The position numbers and the translations under genes are program-made. Shown here piece after piece: positions 7,892 through 17,177 of a DNA stretch of 64,000 nt. Source of the DNA: Roseobacter sp. MH60115. GTDB taxonomy: Bacteria > Pseudomonadota > Alphaproteobacteria > Rhodobacterales > Rhodobacteraceae. Numbering within the stretch: position 1 is the first letter of the stretch; each line of letters begins with the position of its first letter. The notes beneath the pieces were generated by a model, which did no database searches, was not told where the DNA came from, and worked only from the letters and a program-made list of their open reading frames with translations. The DNA lies in NCBI RefSeq assembly GCF_015644665.1, contig NZ_JADOBQ010000005.1, forward strand, positions 248,001 through 312,000, read 5' to 3'.

Positions 7892-8113
7892 TCAGCCCCG
7901 AGGATGGTGATCCGTCTGCGATGGCAATGTTAGACGGAGCCGCTCCAGATCAGCCTTTGAAAGCCCGATGTCGCGCGCCAGATGATCGCTGATATCACCG
8001 ATGTGCAGGCCTTTCGGACGGGGTCGCAGCCATCGAACAAGGCGTGTCAGCGTGATTTTTTCAAACATAGTGGCAAAACCTGAGTCTGCGCGCGAACGCG
8101 ATGCATCAGTCAT
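7892..8113 (-). CDS. DUF1127-like small basic protein
   Basis: 73 residues. The C-terminal half (DHLARDIGLSKADLERLRL) resembles the DUF1127/YjiS motif of small arginine-rich alphaproteobacterial proteins, some of which act in phosphate, RNA turnover or stress responses. An AGGAG site supports ATG 8113, though an internal ATG at 8068 would give the more usual short length. Its promoter region is shared with the divergent GcvA-type LysR gene. Confidence 0.65.
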   Translation of the reverse strand: MTDASRSRADSGFATMFEKITLTRLVRWLRPRPKGLHIGDISDHLARDIGLSKADLERLRLTLPSQTDHHPRG

Positions 8114-8192
8114 GAAACATACTCCTGTAAGGGGGTGTCAGGATGGTGCCCCAGGTGCCATCAGATTTCAAAATCAATTGCTTGACCTGACT

Positions 8193-8209
8193 TGTGCAAA
8201 AAAGGCACA
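8193..8209. promoter_or_regulatory. palindrome next to the GcvA-type LysR start
   Basis: TGTGC-N7-GCACA ends 7 bp before ATG 8217 and lies between two divergent genes. It may be an autoregulatory operator or a start-site hairpin; evidence is symmetry and position only. Confidence 0.3.
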
Positions 8210-8216
8210 TATAGGC

Positions 8217-9110
8217 ATGGTCCGACAACTTCCCCCGTTGAATGCCCTGCGCGCCTTTGAGGCAGCAGGTCGGCACGAGAGCTTCTCGCGCGCCGCCGGG
8301 GAACTTGCCGTGAGCCATTCCGCGATCAGTCGCCATGTGCGCGGGCTGGAGCACCGTCTGAATACGCGGCTCTTCCGGGATGTGTCCCGCGGTGTCGAAC
8401 TCACGGCAGAGGGCGCAGCCTACCTGAGCGAAATCACACCCGCACTGGATGCCATCGCCGATGCGACCGAGCGGGTGACAGAACGCCCCGCTGGCGTCGT
8501 CATGATCAATGGCGAGCCCCTGTTTGCAGCCAAATGGCTGATCCCGCGGCTCTCCGACTTCTACGCCGCCTATCCGGACATCGAGATCCGACTGGAAGGA
8601 TCGCGCTGGCTGGCCGATGTAAATCGCTACGAGGCCGATGTTGCCATTCGCTTTCTCAAAGTGCCGGGCTCCAACCCCGACGGCATCCTGTTGAGCGATG
8701 CGCCGCTCTATCCCTATGCGGTGCCCGGCCTGGTCGACCTGCCGCTCTCCGAGCCGCGCGATTTGGCGCAACATACCCTGTTTCGGGACAGGTCAAGCGG
8801 CACCTGGGGCGTCTGGTTTGCCCTTGCGGGAGAGAACGACCCCGAGGTGGTCCCGGCGTCGGGCTGGCGGATGCGCTCGCATCTGGCGTATGAGGCCACA
8901 CTGGCCGGGCAGGGTGTCTATCTGACCTCTGACGAGGTGACATCGCTCGATGTCGCCGCAGGCCGATTGCAGCGCCTCTCTGACATCGGATTTCGTGAAG
9001 GCGGATACTACATGTTGCTTGGCGAAGGCGCGCTGCGCCGCAAACCTGTCCGGCTCTTTCGGGACTGGCTGCTCGCCACCAGTGCCCCACACCGTGGACA
9101 GCCGATCTGA
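8217..9110 (+). CDS. GcvA-type LysR family transcriptional regulator
   Basis: 297 residues starting MVRQLPPLNALRAFEAAGRH, the hallmark of the GcvA/AmpR subgroup of LysR regulators, with the recognition helix in ELAVSHSAISRHVRGLEHRL. The substrate-binding domain follows. The reading frame extends 72 codons upstream but the conserved start and the divergent neighbour favour 8217. Ribosome site weak. The only divergent gene is the DUF1127-like one, so the true target may be elsewhere. Confidence 0.9.
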   Translation: MVRQLPPLNALRAFEAAGRHESFSRAAGELAVSHSAISRHVRGLEHRLNTRLFRDVSRGVELTAEGAAYLSEITPALDAIADATERVTERPAGVVMINGEPLFAAKWLIPRLSDFYAAYPDIEIRLEGSRWLADVNRYEADVAIRFLKVPGSNPDGILLSDAPLYPYAVPGLVDLPLSEPRDLAQHTLFRDRSSGTWGVWFALAGENDPEVVPASGWRMRSHLAYEATLAGQGVYLTSDEVTSLDVAAGRLQRLSDIGFREGGYYMLLGEGALRRKPVRLFRDWLLATSAPHRGQPI

Positions 9111-9255
9111 AAAGATCAACCAAACGGTTGAATACGGGAAACGCGACAAATGCGCCTTCCACCACCGCAACAGGCATATGGGCCGTCTTTCATTGTTCCA
9201 AAAATATGCATAAAAACAAAGTCTTGAAAAAGTCAGGCGGCTTCAGGTGGACCGC

Positions 9256-9284
9256 TTGACTCACACCGTCCCGCGCAATAGCAA
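9256..9284 (+). promoter_or_regulatory. candidate promoter of the atp Fo operon
   Basis: TTGACT (9256-9261), a 17-bp spacer and TAGCAA (9279-9284) lie just before the favoured GTG start of atpI at 9316. If real, transcription would start near 9291, which excludes the longer atpI reading frame that begins at 9247. Confidence 0.4.
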
Positions 9285-9315
9285 CGGCGCAACCATCCAA
9301 CGGGGTGTTTTGCGT

Positions 9316-9645
9316 GTGACCGATCCGGACGAACAGCAGCGACTGGCGCAGCTTGAGGCGCGGATCGAGGCAGCAAAACAGGGTCAGGCGCCCAAACCCC
9401 GGCAGGATGAACACTATTCCCAGGCGCAGTTGGCCTGGCGCATGGTGATCGAATTGGTCGCCGGTCTCGGGATCGGCTTTGGCATTGGATACGGGCTCGA
9501 CAGCCTGTTCGGGACACTCCCGATCTTTCTGGTGCTCTTTACATTGCTGGGTCTCGCGGCGGGGATCAAAACGATGCTCCGCTCTGCAGAAGAAATCCAG
9601 GAAAAGAAGTTGGCCGAAGAGGCCGAAAAGGACGAGGGAGCCTGA
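9316..9645 (+). CDS. atpI: ATP synthase subunit I (AtpI/AtpZ family)
   Basis: 109-residue membrane protein that helps assemble the c-ring and may take part in Mg transport. A charged N-terminal helix ([18 protein letters not shown]) precedes two hydrophobic helices containing [17 protein letters not shown]. The GTG at 9316 gives the usual family start TDPDE; the longer frame from 9247 adds 23 residues that overlap the putative promoter. First gene of the Fo operon. Confidence 0.9.
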   Translation: MTDPDEQQRLAQLEARIEAAKQGQAPKPRQDEHYSQAQLAWRMVIELVAGLGIGFGIGYGLDSLFGTLPIFLVLFTLLGLAAGIKTMLRSAEEIQEKKLAEEAEKDEGA

Positions 9646-9646
9646 A

Positions 9647-10393
9647 ATGGCGGACAAAGCAGAAGAAGGCGGTCTGGTATTCCACCCGATGGACCAGTTC
9701 ATCATCAAACCGATCTTCGGGGGCGATGTGACATGGTACACGCCGACGAACGCAGCGTTGTGGATGGGTCTGTCGATCCTGGCGATTATCCTTTTGCTGG
9801 TTCTGGGCAGCTCCAAACGCTCCATTGTCCCCAGCCGATCCCAGTCCATCGCCGAACTGGCCTATGGGTTCGTTTACAAGATGGTCGAGGATATCTGCGG
9901 CAAAGAAGGCCTGCGCTACTTCCCCTACATCATGACGCTGTTTATGTTCATCGTCTGCGCCAACTTCCTTGGCCTGATCCCGACGTCTTTCACGCCCACC
10001 TCGCATTTCGCCGTCACCGTCGTGCTGGCGCTCGCGGTGTTCCTCACTGTGACCGTGCTGGGCTTTGTGAAAAACGGCGCGGGCTTCCTGAGCCTCTTCT
10101 GGGTCTCCTCCGCACCGCTTGCCTTGCGACCCATCCTCGCAATCATTGAGCTTATTTCCTATTTCGTGCGCCCTGTGAGCCACTCCATTCGTCTGGCAGG
10201 GAACGTCATGGCAGGCCACGCGGTGATCAAGGTGTTCGCAGGCTTTGCGGCGCTCACTGCCGTGAGCCCCGTGGCCGTGCTCGGCATCACTGCGATGTAT
10301 GGGCTGGAGGTGCTGGTGTCCTTTATCCAGGCCTACGTTTTCACCATTCTGACATGCGTCTATCTCAAGGACGCATTGCACCCGCATCACTAA
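9647..10393 (+). CDS. atpB: F-type ATP synthase subunit a
   Basis: 248-residue Fo subunit forming the two proton half-channels against the c-ring. The essential arginine is in [14 protein letters not shown], and the C-terminal helix [18 protein letters not shown] is typical. Begins one base after the atpI stop region with GAGGGAG as ribosome site. Five to six membrane helices. Confidence 0.97.
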   Translation: MADKAEEGGLVFHPMDQFIIKPIFGGDVTWYTPTNAALWMGLSILAIILLLVLGSSKRSIVPSRSQSIAELAYGFVYKMVEDICGKEGLRYFPYIMTLFMFIVCANFLGLIPTSFTPTSHFAVTVVLALAVFLTVTVLGFVKNGAGFLSLFWVSSAPLALRPILAIIELISYFVRPVSHSIRLAGNVMAGHAVIKVFAGFAALTAVSPVAVLGITAMYGLEVLVSFIQAYVFTILTCVYLKDALHPHH

Positions 10394-10448
10394 TTCGGGC
10401 GGAAACACCCGTTCAAATACTCAACTTCCAATCGTAAGGAGAATTCAC

Positions 10449-10673
10449 ATGGAAGGCGAACTCGCACACATCGGCGCAGGTCTGGCGGCAATCGGTTCCG
10501 GCGCTGCAGCCATCGGGGTTGGCAACGTGGCCGGCAACTACCTCGCAGGCGCCCTGCGCAACCCCTCCGCTGCTGCCAGCCAGACAGCGACCCTTTTCAT
10601 CGGCATCGCCTTTGCAGAAGCGCTGGGGATCTTCGCATTCCTCGTCGCCCTGCTGCTGATGTTCGCCGTCTAA
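10449..10673 (+). CDS. atpE: F-type ATP synthase subunit c
   Basis: 74-residue hairpin proteolipid of the rotor ring. Two glycine/alanine-rich helices flank the polar loop ALRNPSAA; the ion-binding Glu is residue 57 in [11 protein letters not shown]. The surrounding residues lack the extra polar groups of sodium-binding rings, so proton coupling is expected. Strong AAGGAG site at 10436. Confidence 0.97.
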   Translation: MEGELAHIGAGLAAIGSGAAAIGVGNVAGNYLAGALRNPSAAASQTATLFIGIAFAEALGIFAFLVALLLMFAV

Positions 10674-10759
10674 GACGTCTACGACGACATTCCTTACGGT
10701 CGGGCGGCGGTGACCTACACCGCTGCCCGATGTAATGGGGCGGTTCGAAGGAGACCAAC

Positions 10760-11287
10760 ATGGCAACCGAAACACACAGCGCGGACGCGGCTTCCTCCGG
10801 GGGCATGCCACAGCTCGATTTTTCGACCTGGGGCAACCAGATCTTCTGGTTGGTGCTCACGCTCATCGTTATCTATTTCATTCTGTCGCGGGTGGCGCTG
10901 CCACGGATCGCGGCCATTCTGGCGGAGCGTCAGGGGACGATCACCAGCGATCTGGCTGCAGCTGAAGACCTGAAGTCAAAAGCGAAGGAGGCGGAAGCCG
11001 CCTACGACAAAGCACTGGTTGATGCCCGTGCCGAAGCACATCGCATCGTTGCCGAAGCCAAGGCCGAAATCCAGGATGATCTGGATGCAGCAATCGCCAA
11101 GGCGGACGCCGAGATCGCGGCAAAATCTGCGGAATCCGAAAAGGCCATTGCCGACATCCGCGCGGGCGCGATGGAAGCGGTCAAGGATGTTGCCACGGAA
11201 ACGGCGCAGGAAATCGTCAGCGCCATGGGTGGCAAGGCCGATGCGAAAGCCATCACAGCGGCCGTTGACGCCCGGCTGAAAGGATAA
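10760..11287 (+). CDS. atpF': F-type ATP synthase subunit b'
   Basis: 175 residues: short polar N-terminus, one membrane helix ([20 protein letters not shown]) and a long alanine/glutamate-rich coiled coil that forms the peripheral stalk. The divergent b' plus b pair is typical of phototrophic and related alphaproteobacteria such as Rhodobacteraceae. GAAGGAG precedes the ATG. Confidence 0.94.
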   Translation: MATETHSADAASSGGMPQLDFSTWGNQIFWLVLTLIVIYFILSRVALPRIAAILAERQGTITSDLAAAEDLKSKAKEAEAAYDKALVDARAEAHRIVAEAKAEIQDDLDAAIAKADAEIAAKSAESEKAIADIRAGAMEAVKDVATETAQEIVSAMGGKADAKAITAAVDARLKG

Positions 11288-11292
11288 GCGAC

Positions 11293-11856
11293 ATGCGGAA
11301 GTTGACCGGACTTACACTGTTGGCCCTGCTTGCCGCTGGCCCCGCTGCCGCTGCGAGCGGTCCCTTCTTCTCTCTGAAGAATACCGATTTCGTCGTGCTC
11401 TTGGGTCTGATCGTCTTCGTGGCGATTCTGATCTACTTCAAGGTGCCCTCGATGATCGGTGGCATGCTGGACAAACGCGCCGACGGCATCCAGTCCGAAC
11501 TGGACGAGGCCCGCGCGCTGCGGGACGAGGCGCAATCGCTGCTGGCCAGTTACGAGCGCAAGCAGCGCGAAGTGCAGGAACAGGCAGATCGCATCGTGGC
11601 TGCTGCAAAAGAAGAATCCACTGTTGCGGCAGAGCAGGCGCGTGCCGATCTTGCCGTCTCGCTTGAACGCCGGATGGCAGCAGCGCAGGAGCAGATTGAA
11701 AATGCACAAAGCGCCGCCATCAAGGAAGTGCGTGACCAGTCCATCACGGTCGCGATGTCCGTGGCGCGGGATGTCATTGCAAAGCAGATGACTGCGGCAC
11801 AGGGCAACAGCCTGATCGACAGCGCAATTCAGGAGGTGGATGCCAAGCTGCATTGA
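11293..11856 (+). CDS. atpF: F-type ATP synthase subunit b
   Basis: 187 residues. A signal-like N-terminus (LTLLALLAAGPAAAASG) is followed by the membrane helix (FVVLLGLIVFVAILIYF) and a charged coiled coil. Partner of b' in the stator stalk. Last gene of the operon; the F1 genes are not in this window, consistent with the split Fo/F1 arrangement of alphaproteobacteria. Confidence 0.94.
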   Translation: MRKLTGLTLLALLAAGPAAAASGPFFSLKNTDFVVLLGLIVFVAILIYFKVPSMIGGMLDKRADGIQSELDEARALRDEAQSLLASYERKQREVQEQADRIVAAAKEESTVAAEQARADLAVSLERRMAAAQEQIENAQSAAIKEVRDQSITVAMSVARDVIAKQMTAAQGNSLIDSAIQEVDAKLH

Positions 11857-11881
11857 TTGGCGCTTCACACAGAATTTCGAA

Positions 11882-11910
11882 AAACCCGGTTTCAAGACCG
11901 GGTTTTTTTT
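11882..11910 (+). terminator. intrinsic terminator of the atp operon
   Basis: AAACCCGGT, loop TTCAAG, ACCGGGTTT followed by a run of T residues to 11910: a 9-bp perfect stem with U-tract, 26 bp after the atpF stop. Confidence 0.92.
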
Positions 11911-12074
11911 GGTTCAGGTGACCTCACCGCACAGATGTACCTGAACAGGGTGTCGGACGGCGTACGCCCTCAATTCGGGACACCTTTTTGGACCTTAGTG
12001 CGTATCAGGAACCTCTGGTAGACGGGCAAACGTTCAAAGAGGTGGGGCACCCGAAAGGGCGGGCTGGCATTATG

Positions 12075-12575
12075 GCTGCTTTTGGTCCGCGAGGGTTGGG
12101 ATGCCGATGCTGTGGTTGGTTTTTCCTGGGCGGTGCGGGGCCAATACGACCGCAGCAGTCGCGCAAATCAGCAACTCCACTAGAAACGGCCAGTGAAACG
12201 GAAATGATAGAATCCATTGGCTGTGAGTTGCCTGAACGGTAACCACAGCGACATTCAAATCTCAGAGCGGCCATGCCCAGTTGATCTGACCCTGGATACT
12301 GTCCAGCACGACATGCAGCACCGAGGGGTAGCGCGACGGGAACGCCGCCTGCGCCGCTGGCCATCCTGCTGCGTAACGTCACACCTGCAATGAGAAGACC
12401 AATTCAGTGGGCGGGGCGATGGGTCAGATAGTCATGATGGTGCACCTGACGGTCATGCAGGAAACAGAGGAGCAGCCTGTCCATATCAGGCGCGGTGCCG
12501 CCAAATAGAAAGGTCTAATCCGCACGGGGTCGCAGATTCGGCGCGTTGTGCGAGACAGGCGCTTGGCAGATGCCC
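12075..12575 (-). pseudogene. degraded inner-membrane metal-dependent hydrolase (YdjM/DUF457-like)
   Basis: Family-like pieces occur in order on the minus strand but in different frames. They are GHLPS (near 12572), LFGGTAPDMD then HHHDYLTHRPAH ending in TGA at 12404-12406 (where Trp is expected), LHVVLDSIQGQINWAWPL (12330-12262, other frame), and THSQWILSFPFHWPFLVELL (around 12200). The PDxD, HHHxYxTH and LDS metal-site motifs fit membrane metal-dependent hydrolases. At least two frameshifts and one stop make it non-functional. The start lies within about 10 bp of the GntR gene end. Confidence 0.7.
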
Positions 12576-12583
12576 GACGAATA

Positions 12584-13354
12584 TCAGTGTTTTTGTACTT
12601 CGTGGTCGAGCCGTTGCCGGGCGACCTCTTCGTTCCGGCTCGCCTTGATCTGGTCCTGCAGGCAAACCTCCACATAGTCGAGATGCGCCTCGACCGCCGC
12701 CCGTGCGCCCTCTGCGTCACGCTCTTGCAATGCCTGGTTGATAGCCTTGTGCTGGTCAAGCAACATGCCGCGGGTCGCGCGCTGTTTGAACATGACCTGC
12801 CGATTGTAAAACACGCCCTCGCGCAGCAGTTCGTACATGGACCGCATCATATGCAGCATGACCACGTTGTGGCTGGCCTCAATGATCGCCATGTGAAATT
12901 GCGCATCCAGCCGCGCCTCGTCTTCGGGATTGCGTTTGGTATGGGCGGCTTCCATCTTGTCGAACACGGCCTGCACCACACGCAGATCAGTGTCAGAGGC
13001 CAGCCGTGCTGCTCGTTCCGCAGCCAGCCCCTCCATGTCCCGGCGAAAGGAAAGATAGTCGAAAACGGCCTCATCATGGCGGGCGAACAACTGAACAAGC
13101 GCAGGTGCAAAGGCGGAGCCCAGCACATCTGCCACATAGACACCGGCACCGGCGCGGGCTGTCAGCAACCCCTGCTCTTGTAAGGTACCGATGGCGTCCC
13201 GCAGGCTGGGCCGGGACACATGCAGTCGCTCCGCCAATTCGCGTTCCGCCGGCAGCCGCTCGCCCGGCCGCAGTATGCCGCGCAGGATCAGCTCCTCGAT
13301 CTGGCGGACCACCGCCGAAGAGAGTTTTTCAGACTGTACCGGGCGAAAAGGCAT
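12584..13354 (-). CDS. GntR family regulator, FadR (FCD) subfamily
   Basis: 256 residues. The N-terminal winged helix contains GILRPGERLPAERELAERL and HVSRPSLRDAIGTLQEQGLL; the C-terminal helical FCD domain has metal-ligand type residues (LDAQFHMAIIEASHN). The group includes PdhR, LldR and GlcC, which sense carboxylic acids. ATG 13354 is preferred over the adjacent TTG because of the GGAG spacing. A 19-bp palindrome 13 bp upstream suggests autoregulation. Linked metabolic genes are absent; only a pseudogene lies downstream. Confidence 0.92.
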   Translation of the reverse strand: MPFRPVQSEKLSSAVVRQIEELILRGILRPGERLPAERELAERLHVSRPSLRDAIGTLQEQGLLTARAGAGVYVADVLGSAFAPALVQLFARHDEAVFDYLSFRRDMEGLAAERAARLASDTDLRVVQAVFDKMEAAHTKRNPEDEARLDAQFHMAIIEASHNVVMLHMMRSMYELLREGVFYNRQVMFKQRATRGMLLDQHKAINQALQERDAEGARAAVEAHLDYVEVCLQDQIKASRNEEVARQRLDHEVQKH

Positions 13355-13367
13355 CAAAGCTCCGTTT

Positions 13368-13386
13368 TGGTCAAATTATATGACCA
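13368..13386. promoter_or_regulatory. GntR/FadR-type operator
   Basis: Perfect inverted repeat TGGTCA-N7-TGACCA immediately upstream of the gntR start. The TGGT/ACCA core matches operators of PdhR/LldR-type FadR-subfamily regulators, so this is a strong autoregulation candidate. Confidence 0.65.
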
Positions 13387-13578
13387 CTTCTCCCCAAGGG
13401 TAAACTCTTTTCCTCATTCCGCAGCGTCTTTAAGCCATGGTCGGCTCAGTTTTGTCGGAGAATTCCGTGATGCATGCGCCATCCGCCGTATTTGGGGCAA
13501 AGCCGGACTTTCGACCCGGCAGTGCAACAATATCTTGTGGATAACTCCGCTTACTACCCATCTTGTGGGGTGTTTTGG

Positions 13579-13608
13579 TTGACAGGCCCTGCTGTCACCC
13601 ACAGTCTA
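13579..13608 (+). promoter_or_regulatory. candidate smc promoter
   Basis: A consensus -35 TTGACA at 13579-13584 is followed after 18 bp by AGTCTA, a weak -10. It is 32 bp before the smc start. The region 13387-13578 holds no gene. Confidence 0.3.
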
Positions 13609-13639
13609 GCGGACCATAGGAATCAATGTCAGGCACGTT

Positions 13640-16600
13640 TTGCGCTTTTCCAAACTCAGACTGACGGGCTTCAAAAGCTTCGTGGATCCCACCGACCTGA
13701 TCATCGCGGATGGTCTGACCGGCGTGGTAGGCCCGAACGGCTGTGGCAAGTCCAATCTGTTGGAGGCGCTGCGTTGGGTCATGGGGGAAAATCGCCCGAC
13801 GGCCATGCGTGGCGGTGGCATGGAGGACGTGATTTTTGCCGGTGCCGCCACGCGGCCCGCGCGCAACTTTGCCGAAGTTGCCCTGCACATTGATAATTCG
13901 GATCGTCTGGCACCTGCCGGTTTCAACGACGCGGATCAGCTTGAGATCGTGCGCCGGATCACCCGCGATGTCGGCAGCGCCTACAAGGTTGGGGCCAAGG
14001 ATGTACGCGCCCGCGACGTGCAGATGCTTTTTGCCGACGCTTCCACCGGTGCGCACAGCCCCGCGCTGGTGCGGCAGGGGCAGATTGCGGAGCTGATCAA
14101 CGCCAAGCCGAAGAACCGGCGCCGTATTCTGGAGGAAGCTGCCGGGATCAGCGGGCTCTACCAGCGGCGGCACGAAGCGGAACTGAAGCTCAAGGGGGCA
14201 GAGACGAACCTGGCGCGGGTCGATGATGTGATCGAGCAATTGGCCAATCAGCTCAGCCAGTTGGCACGCCAGGCGCGCCAAGCAGCGCGCTATCGCGAGA
14301 TCGGCAATGAGCTGCGCCGGGCGGAAGGCATGTTGCTCTACCGTCGCTGGCGCGAGGCGGATGAGGCGCGGGCCGTGGCCGAAGAGAGCCTGCGCGGGCG
14401 CGTCACCGAGGCGGCGCAGGCCGAGGCCGCTGTGCGGCAGGCGGCCAAGGTGCGGGAAGAAGCTGAAAACGCCCTGCCTTCACTGCGCGAGGAGGAGGCG
14501 ATTGCGGCTGCCGTCCTGCAACGCCTGACGGTGGAACGTGACACGCTGAACGATCAGGAATCGCGGGCTCTGGCGTTGATCGAAACGCTCACCGGTCGGA
14601 TTGCACAGCTGGGCCATGACATCGAACGCGAAGGCGGGTTGAACCGGGACGCGGGCGAGACCATCGAACGGCTGGAGTGGGAAGCGGGCGAGTTGGCCAA
14701 GGCCGCCGAAGGACATGAGGAAAAGCTGGTCGAAGCCGCGGAGGCGGCACGCGAGGCGGCGGCGGTGTTGCAGACCCGCGAAGACGATATGTCTCAGCAG
14801 ACCGAAGACATGGCACGTTTGTCCGCCCGGCACAGCTCTGCGCAGCGCTTGCTGGAAGACAGTCGGAAGACGCAGGACAAATCCGAAGCGGAAGCCGTCA
14901 AGGCGCGTGAAGCCGTCGCGGCGAGCCAGGCGGCGCTGGCACAGGCTGGTGTGGACTTTTCCGCTGCTGAAGTGGCCGAAAAAGAGGCGGTTGCAACGGC
15001 GGAAAAGGCGGATGCGGCGCTGATCGAGGCCGAAGAGGCGCGGGCGGAAACCCAAGCCCGCGAAGCCGATGCCCGCGCACAACGCTCCGAGGCCGAAGGC
15101 GAGATGAATGCGCTGCGCGCGGAGGCCGGCGCGCTGGCCAAGCTGGTGGATAGGGATACCGCCGAGGGCGGACAGGTGCTTGACCAACTGCATGTGAAAT
15201 CAGGCTACGAAAAGGCGCTGGGGGCCGCGCTGGCCGATGATTTGCGCGCGCCGGAAGTGGCAGCGGATGGCCCGTCCGGATGGGCGGCTCTGCCCGCTTA
15301 TGATCGCCATCAGGCCTTGCCTGAGGGGGTAAAGCCCCTGTCGCTATTCGTTGACGTCCCGGAGGTTCTTTCGCGGCGGATCAGCCAGATCGGGTTGGTT
15401 GAGGCCGACGAAGGGCCGCGTTTGCAGGCCGCCTTAAGCCCGGGTCAGCGACTTGTGTCATCCGAGGGAGACTTGTGGCGGTGGGATGGGTTCCGCGCCT
15501 GGGCCGAAGACGCGCCCTCTGCTGCGGCGTTGCGCTTACAGCAGCTCAACCGGCTGGAAGAGCTCAAGCAAAATCTGGAAGTGGCCACGCAGCGCGCCGA
15601 GGGGGCGCAGGCGGCGCATGAAATGCTGGGCGCGCGATTGGCGGAGCTGACCAAGGCGGATGCCTTGGCGCGCGAGGCTCGGCGGGCGGCAGACAAGCTG
15701 ATGGCCGATGCCGGGCGCCGTCTCAGCCGGGCGGAAGCGGACCGCAATCTGGCAGAGGGCAAGCTTGAATCGCTTGGGCTGGCGGTGGCGCGCCACGAGG
15801 AAGAAGCGATGGCGGCGCGCACCCGTTTCAAGGAAGCGGAGCGGGCGCTGGAGGAACTGGGTGATCTCGATGAAGCCCGTGCGTTGGTCGAGACCGTGCG
15901 CATGGCGGTGGAAGCGGCGCGGATCACCATGATGTCGCGCCGGTCTGCCCATGACGAGCTGCGCCGCGAGGGGGAGGCGCGCACCAAACGCGCGCAGGAA
16001 GTAACCAAGGAGATCAGTGGCTGGCGGCACCGTCTGGAGACGGCGGAGAAGCGCAGTGCCGAGTTGGTGGCGCGCAAGACCGCCACCGAAGAGGAACTGG
16101 CGCTTGCCAGCGCGGCGCCCGAAGAGATTGCCGAGAAACGTGCCGAAATGAGCACGTCGATCACCATTGCCGAGGCGCGCAAGGCGCAAAGCTCGGACGC
16201 GCTCTCGGTCGCAGAGGGCGCTTTGCGCACGGCCACCCAGTCCGAGCGCGACACGGAACGGGTGGCGTCAGAAGCACGCGAGGCCCGGGCCCGCGCAGAG
16301 GCACGCAGCGATGCAGCACGCGAGACCGTGGCGCTGGCGGCGGAACGTATCGCGGATGAGGCGCAGGTCACGCCCAACCAGCTTTTGGGCCAATTGGAAG
16401 TCACACCGGATGCGATGCCCGGCGCGGATACGCTTGAAGCGGACGTCAACCGGTTGAAACGGCAGCGCGACGCCTTGGGTGCGGTGAACCTGCGCGCCGA
16501 GGAAGACGCCTCAGAAGTGCAAACAGAGTACGACACGCTGACGGGCGAAAAGGCCGATCTGGAAGAGGCGATCAAGACGTTGCGGGGCGGGATTGCGAGC

Positions 16601-17095
16601 CTGAACCGGGAAGGGCGCGAGCGGCTGCTGACCGCGTTTGAGCAGGTGAATTCGAATTTCTCGATGCTCTTCACCCATCTCTTTGGCGGCGGCGAAGCCA
16701 ATCTGGTGATGGTGGAAAGCGACGACCCGCTGGAGGCGGGTTTGGAGATCATGTGCCAGCCGCCCGGCAAGAAACTCAGCACTCTGAGTCTGCTCAGCGG
16801 GGGCGAACAGACGCTGACGGCCATGGCGCTGATCTTTGCCGTGTTCCTTGCGAATCCGGCACCGATCTGTGTTCTGGATGAGGTGGATGCGCCGCTCGAT
16901 GATGCGAATGTGACCCGTTTCTGCGACCTGCTGGACGAGATGTGCCGCCAGACCGAAACGCGGTTCCTGATCATCACGCACCATGCGGTGACGATGGCGC
17001 GCATGGATCGGCTGTTCGGGGTGACCATGGCTGAGCAGGGGGTGAGCCAACTGGTGTCCGTTGACCTCAAGAAGGCGGAAACGCTGGTCGCCTAG
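13640..17095 (+). CDS. smc: chromosome segregation protein SMC
   Basis: 1151-residue condensin ATPase. The N-terminal head has Walker A GPNGCGKSN (residues 31-39) and a Q-loop region; coiled coil runs from about 165 to 500, a hinge from about 500 to 640, then the returning coil. The C-terminal head has signature LSGGEQTLTAMA (near 1051), Walker B ICVLDEVDAPLDD (near 1077) and a switch His. The start is an unusual TTG (RFSKLRLTGFKSF follows) with a weak AGG site; the nearby ATG at 13626 is out of frame. ScpA/ScpB are not in the window. Confidence 0.96.
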   Translation: MRFSKLRLTGFKSFVDPTDLIIADGLTGVVGPNGCGKSNLLEALRWVMGENRPTAMRGGGMEDVIFAGAATRPARNFAEVALHIDNSDRLAPAGFNDADQLEIVRRITRDVGSAYKVGAKDVRARDVQMLFADASTGAHSPALVRQGQIAELINAKPKNRRRILEEAAGISGLYQRRHEAELKLKGAETNLARVDDVIEQLANQLSQLARQARQAARYREIGNELRRAEGMLLYRRWREADEARAVAEESLRGRVTEAAQAEAAVRQAAKVREEAENALPSLREEEAIAAAVLQRLTVERDTLNDQESRALALIETLTGRIAQLGHDIEREGGLNRDAGETIERLEWEAGELAKAAEGHEEKLVEAAEAAREAAAVLQTREDDMSQQTEDMARLSARHSSAQRLLEDSRKTQDKSEAEAVKAREAVAASQAALAQAGVDFSAAEVAEKEAVATAEKADAALIEAEEARAETQAREADARAQRSEAEGEMNALRAEAGALAKLVDRDTAEGGQVLDQLHVKSGYEKALGAALADDLRAPEVAADGPSGWAALPAYDRHQALPEGVKPLSLFVDVPEVLSRRISQIGLVEADEGPRLQAALSPGQRLVSSEGDLWRWDGFRAWAEDAPSAAALRLQQLNRLEELKQNLEVATQRAEGAQAAHEMLGARLAELTKADALAREARRAADKLMADAGRRLSRAEADRNLAEGKLESLGLAVARHEEEAMAARTRFKEAERALEELGDLDEARALVETVRMAVEAARITMMSRRSAHDELRREGEARTKRAQEVTKEISGWRHRLETAEKRSAELVARKTATEEELALASAAPEEIAEKRAEMSTSITIAEARKAQSSDALSVAEGALRTATQSERDTERVASEAREARARAEARSDAARETVALAAERIADEAQVTPNQLLGQLEVTPDAMPGADTLEADVNRLKRQRDALGAVNLRAEEDASEVQTEYDTLTGEKADLEEAIKTLRGGIASLNREGRERLLTAFEQVNSNFSMLFTHLFGGGEANLVMVESDDPLEAGLEIMCQPPGKKLSTLSLLSGGEQTLTAMALIFAVFLANPAPICVLDEVDAPLDDANVTRFCDLLDEMCRQTETRFLIITHHAVTMARMDRLFGVTMAEQGVSQLVSVDLKKAETLVA

Positions 17096-17177
17096 CATTT
17101 TCCTCGGTGGGTGGCGCAGGCGCGAGGATCACCTGATCGTGTCTTGGGTCTTTTGCATTCAGAGATAGAGTGACAGG

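Noticed and set aside
9116-9131. Hairpin after the GcvA-type LysR gene as terminator
   Set aside because: TCAACC-AAAC-GGTTGA is only 6 bp and is not followed by a T-tract.
13536-13544. Perfect DnaA box (TGTGGATAA) upstream of smc
   Set aside because: A single 9-mer is expected by chance at this scale; no cluster, AT-rich unwinding region or dnaA/parAB context, so not an origin.
15445-17070. 541-residue minus-strand frame opposite smc
   Set aside because: Serine/alanine/arginine-rich shadow of the smc coiled-coil codons; no ribosome site or domain.
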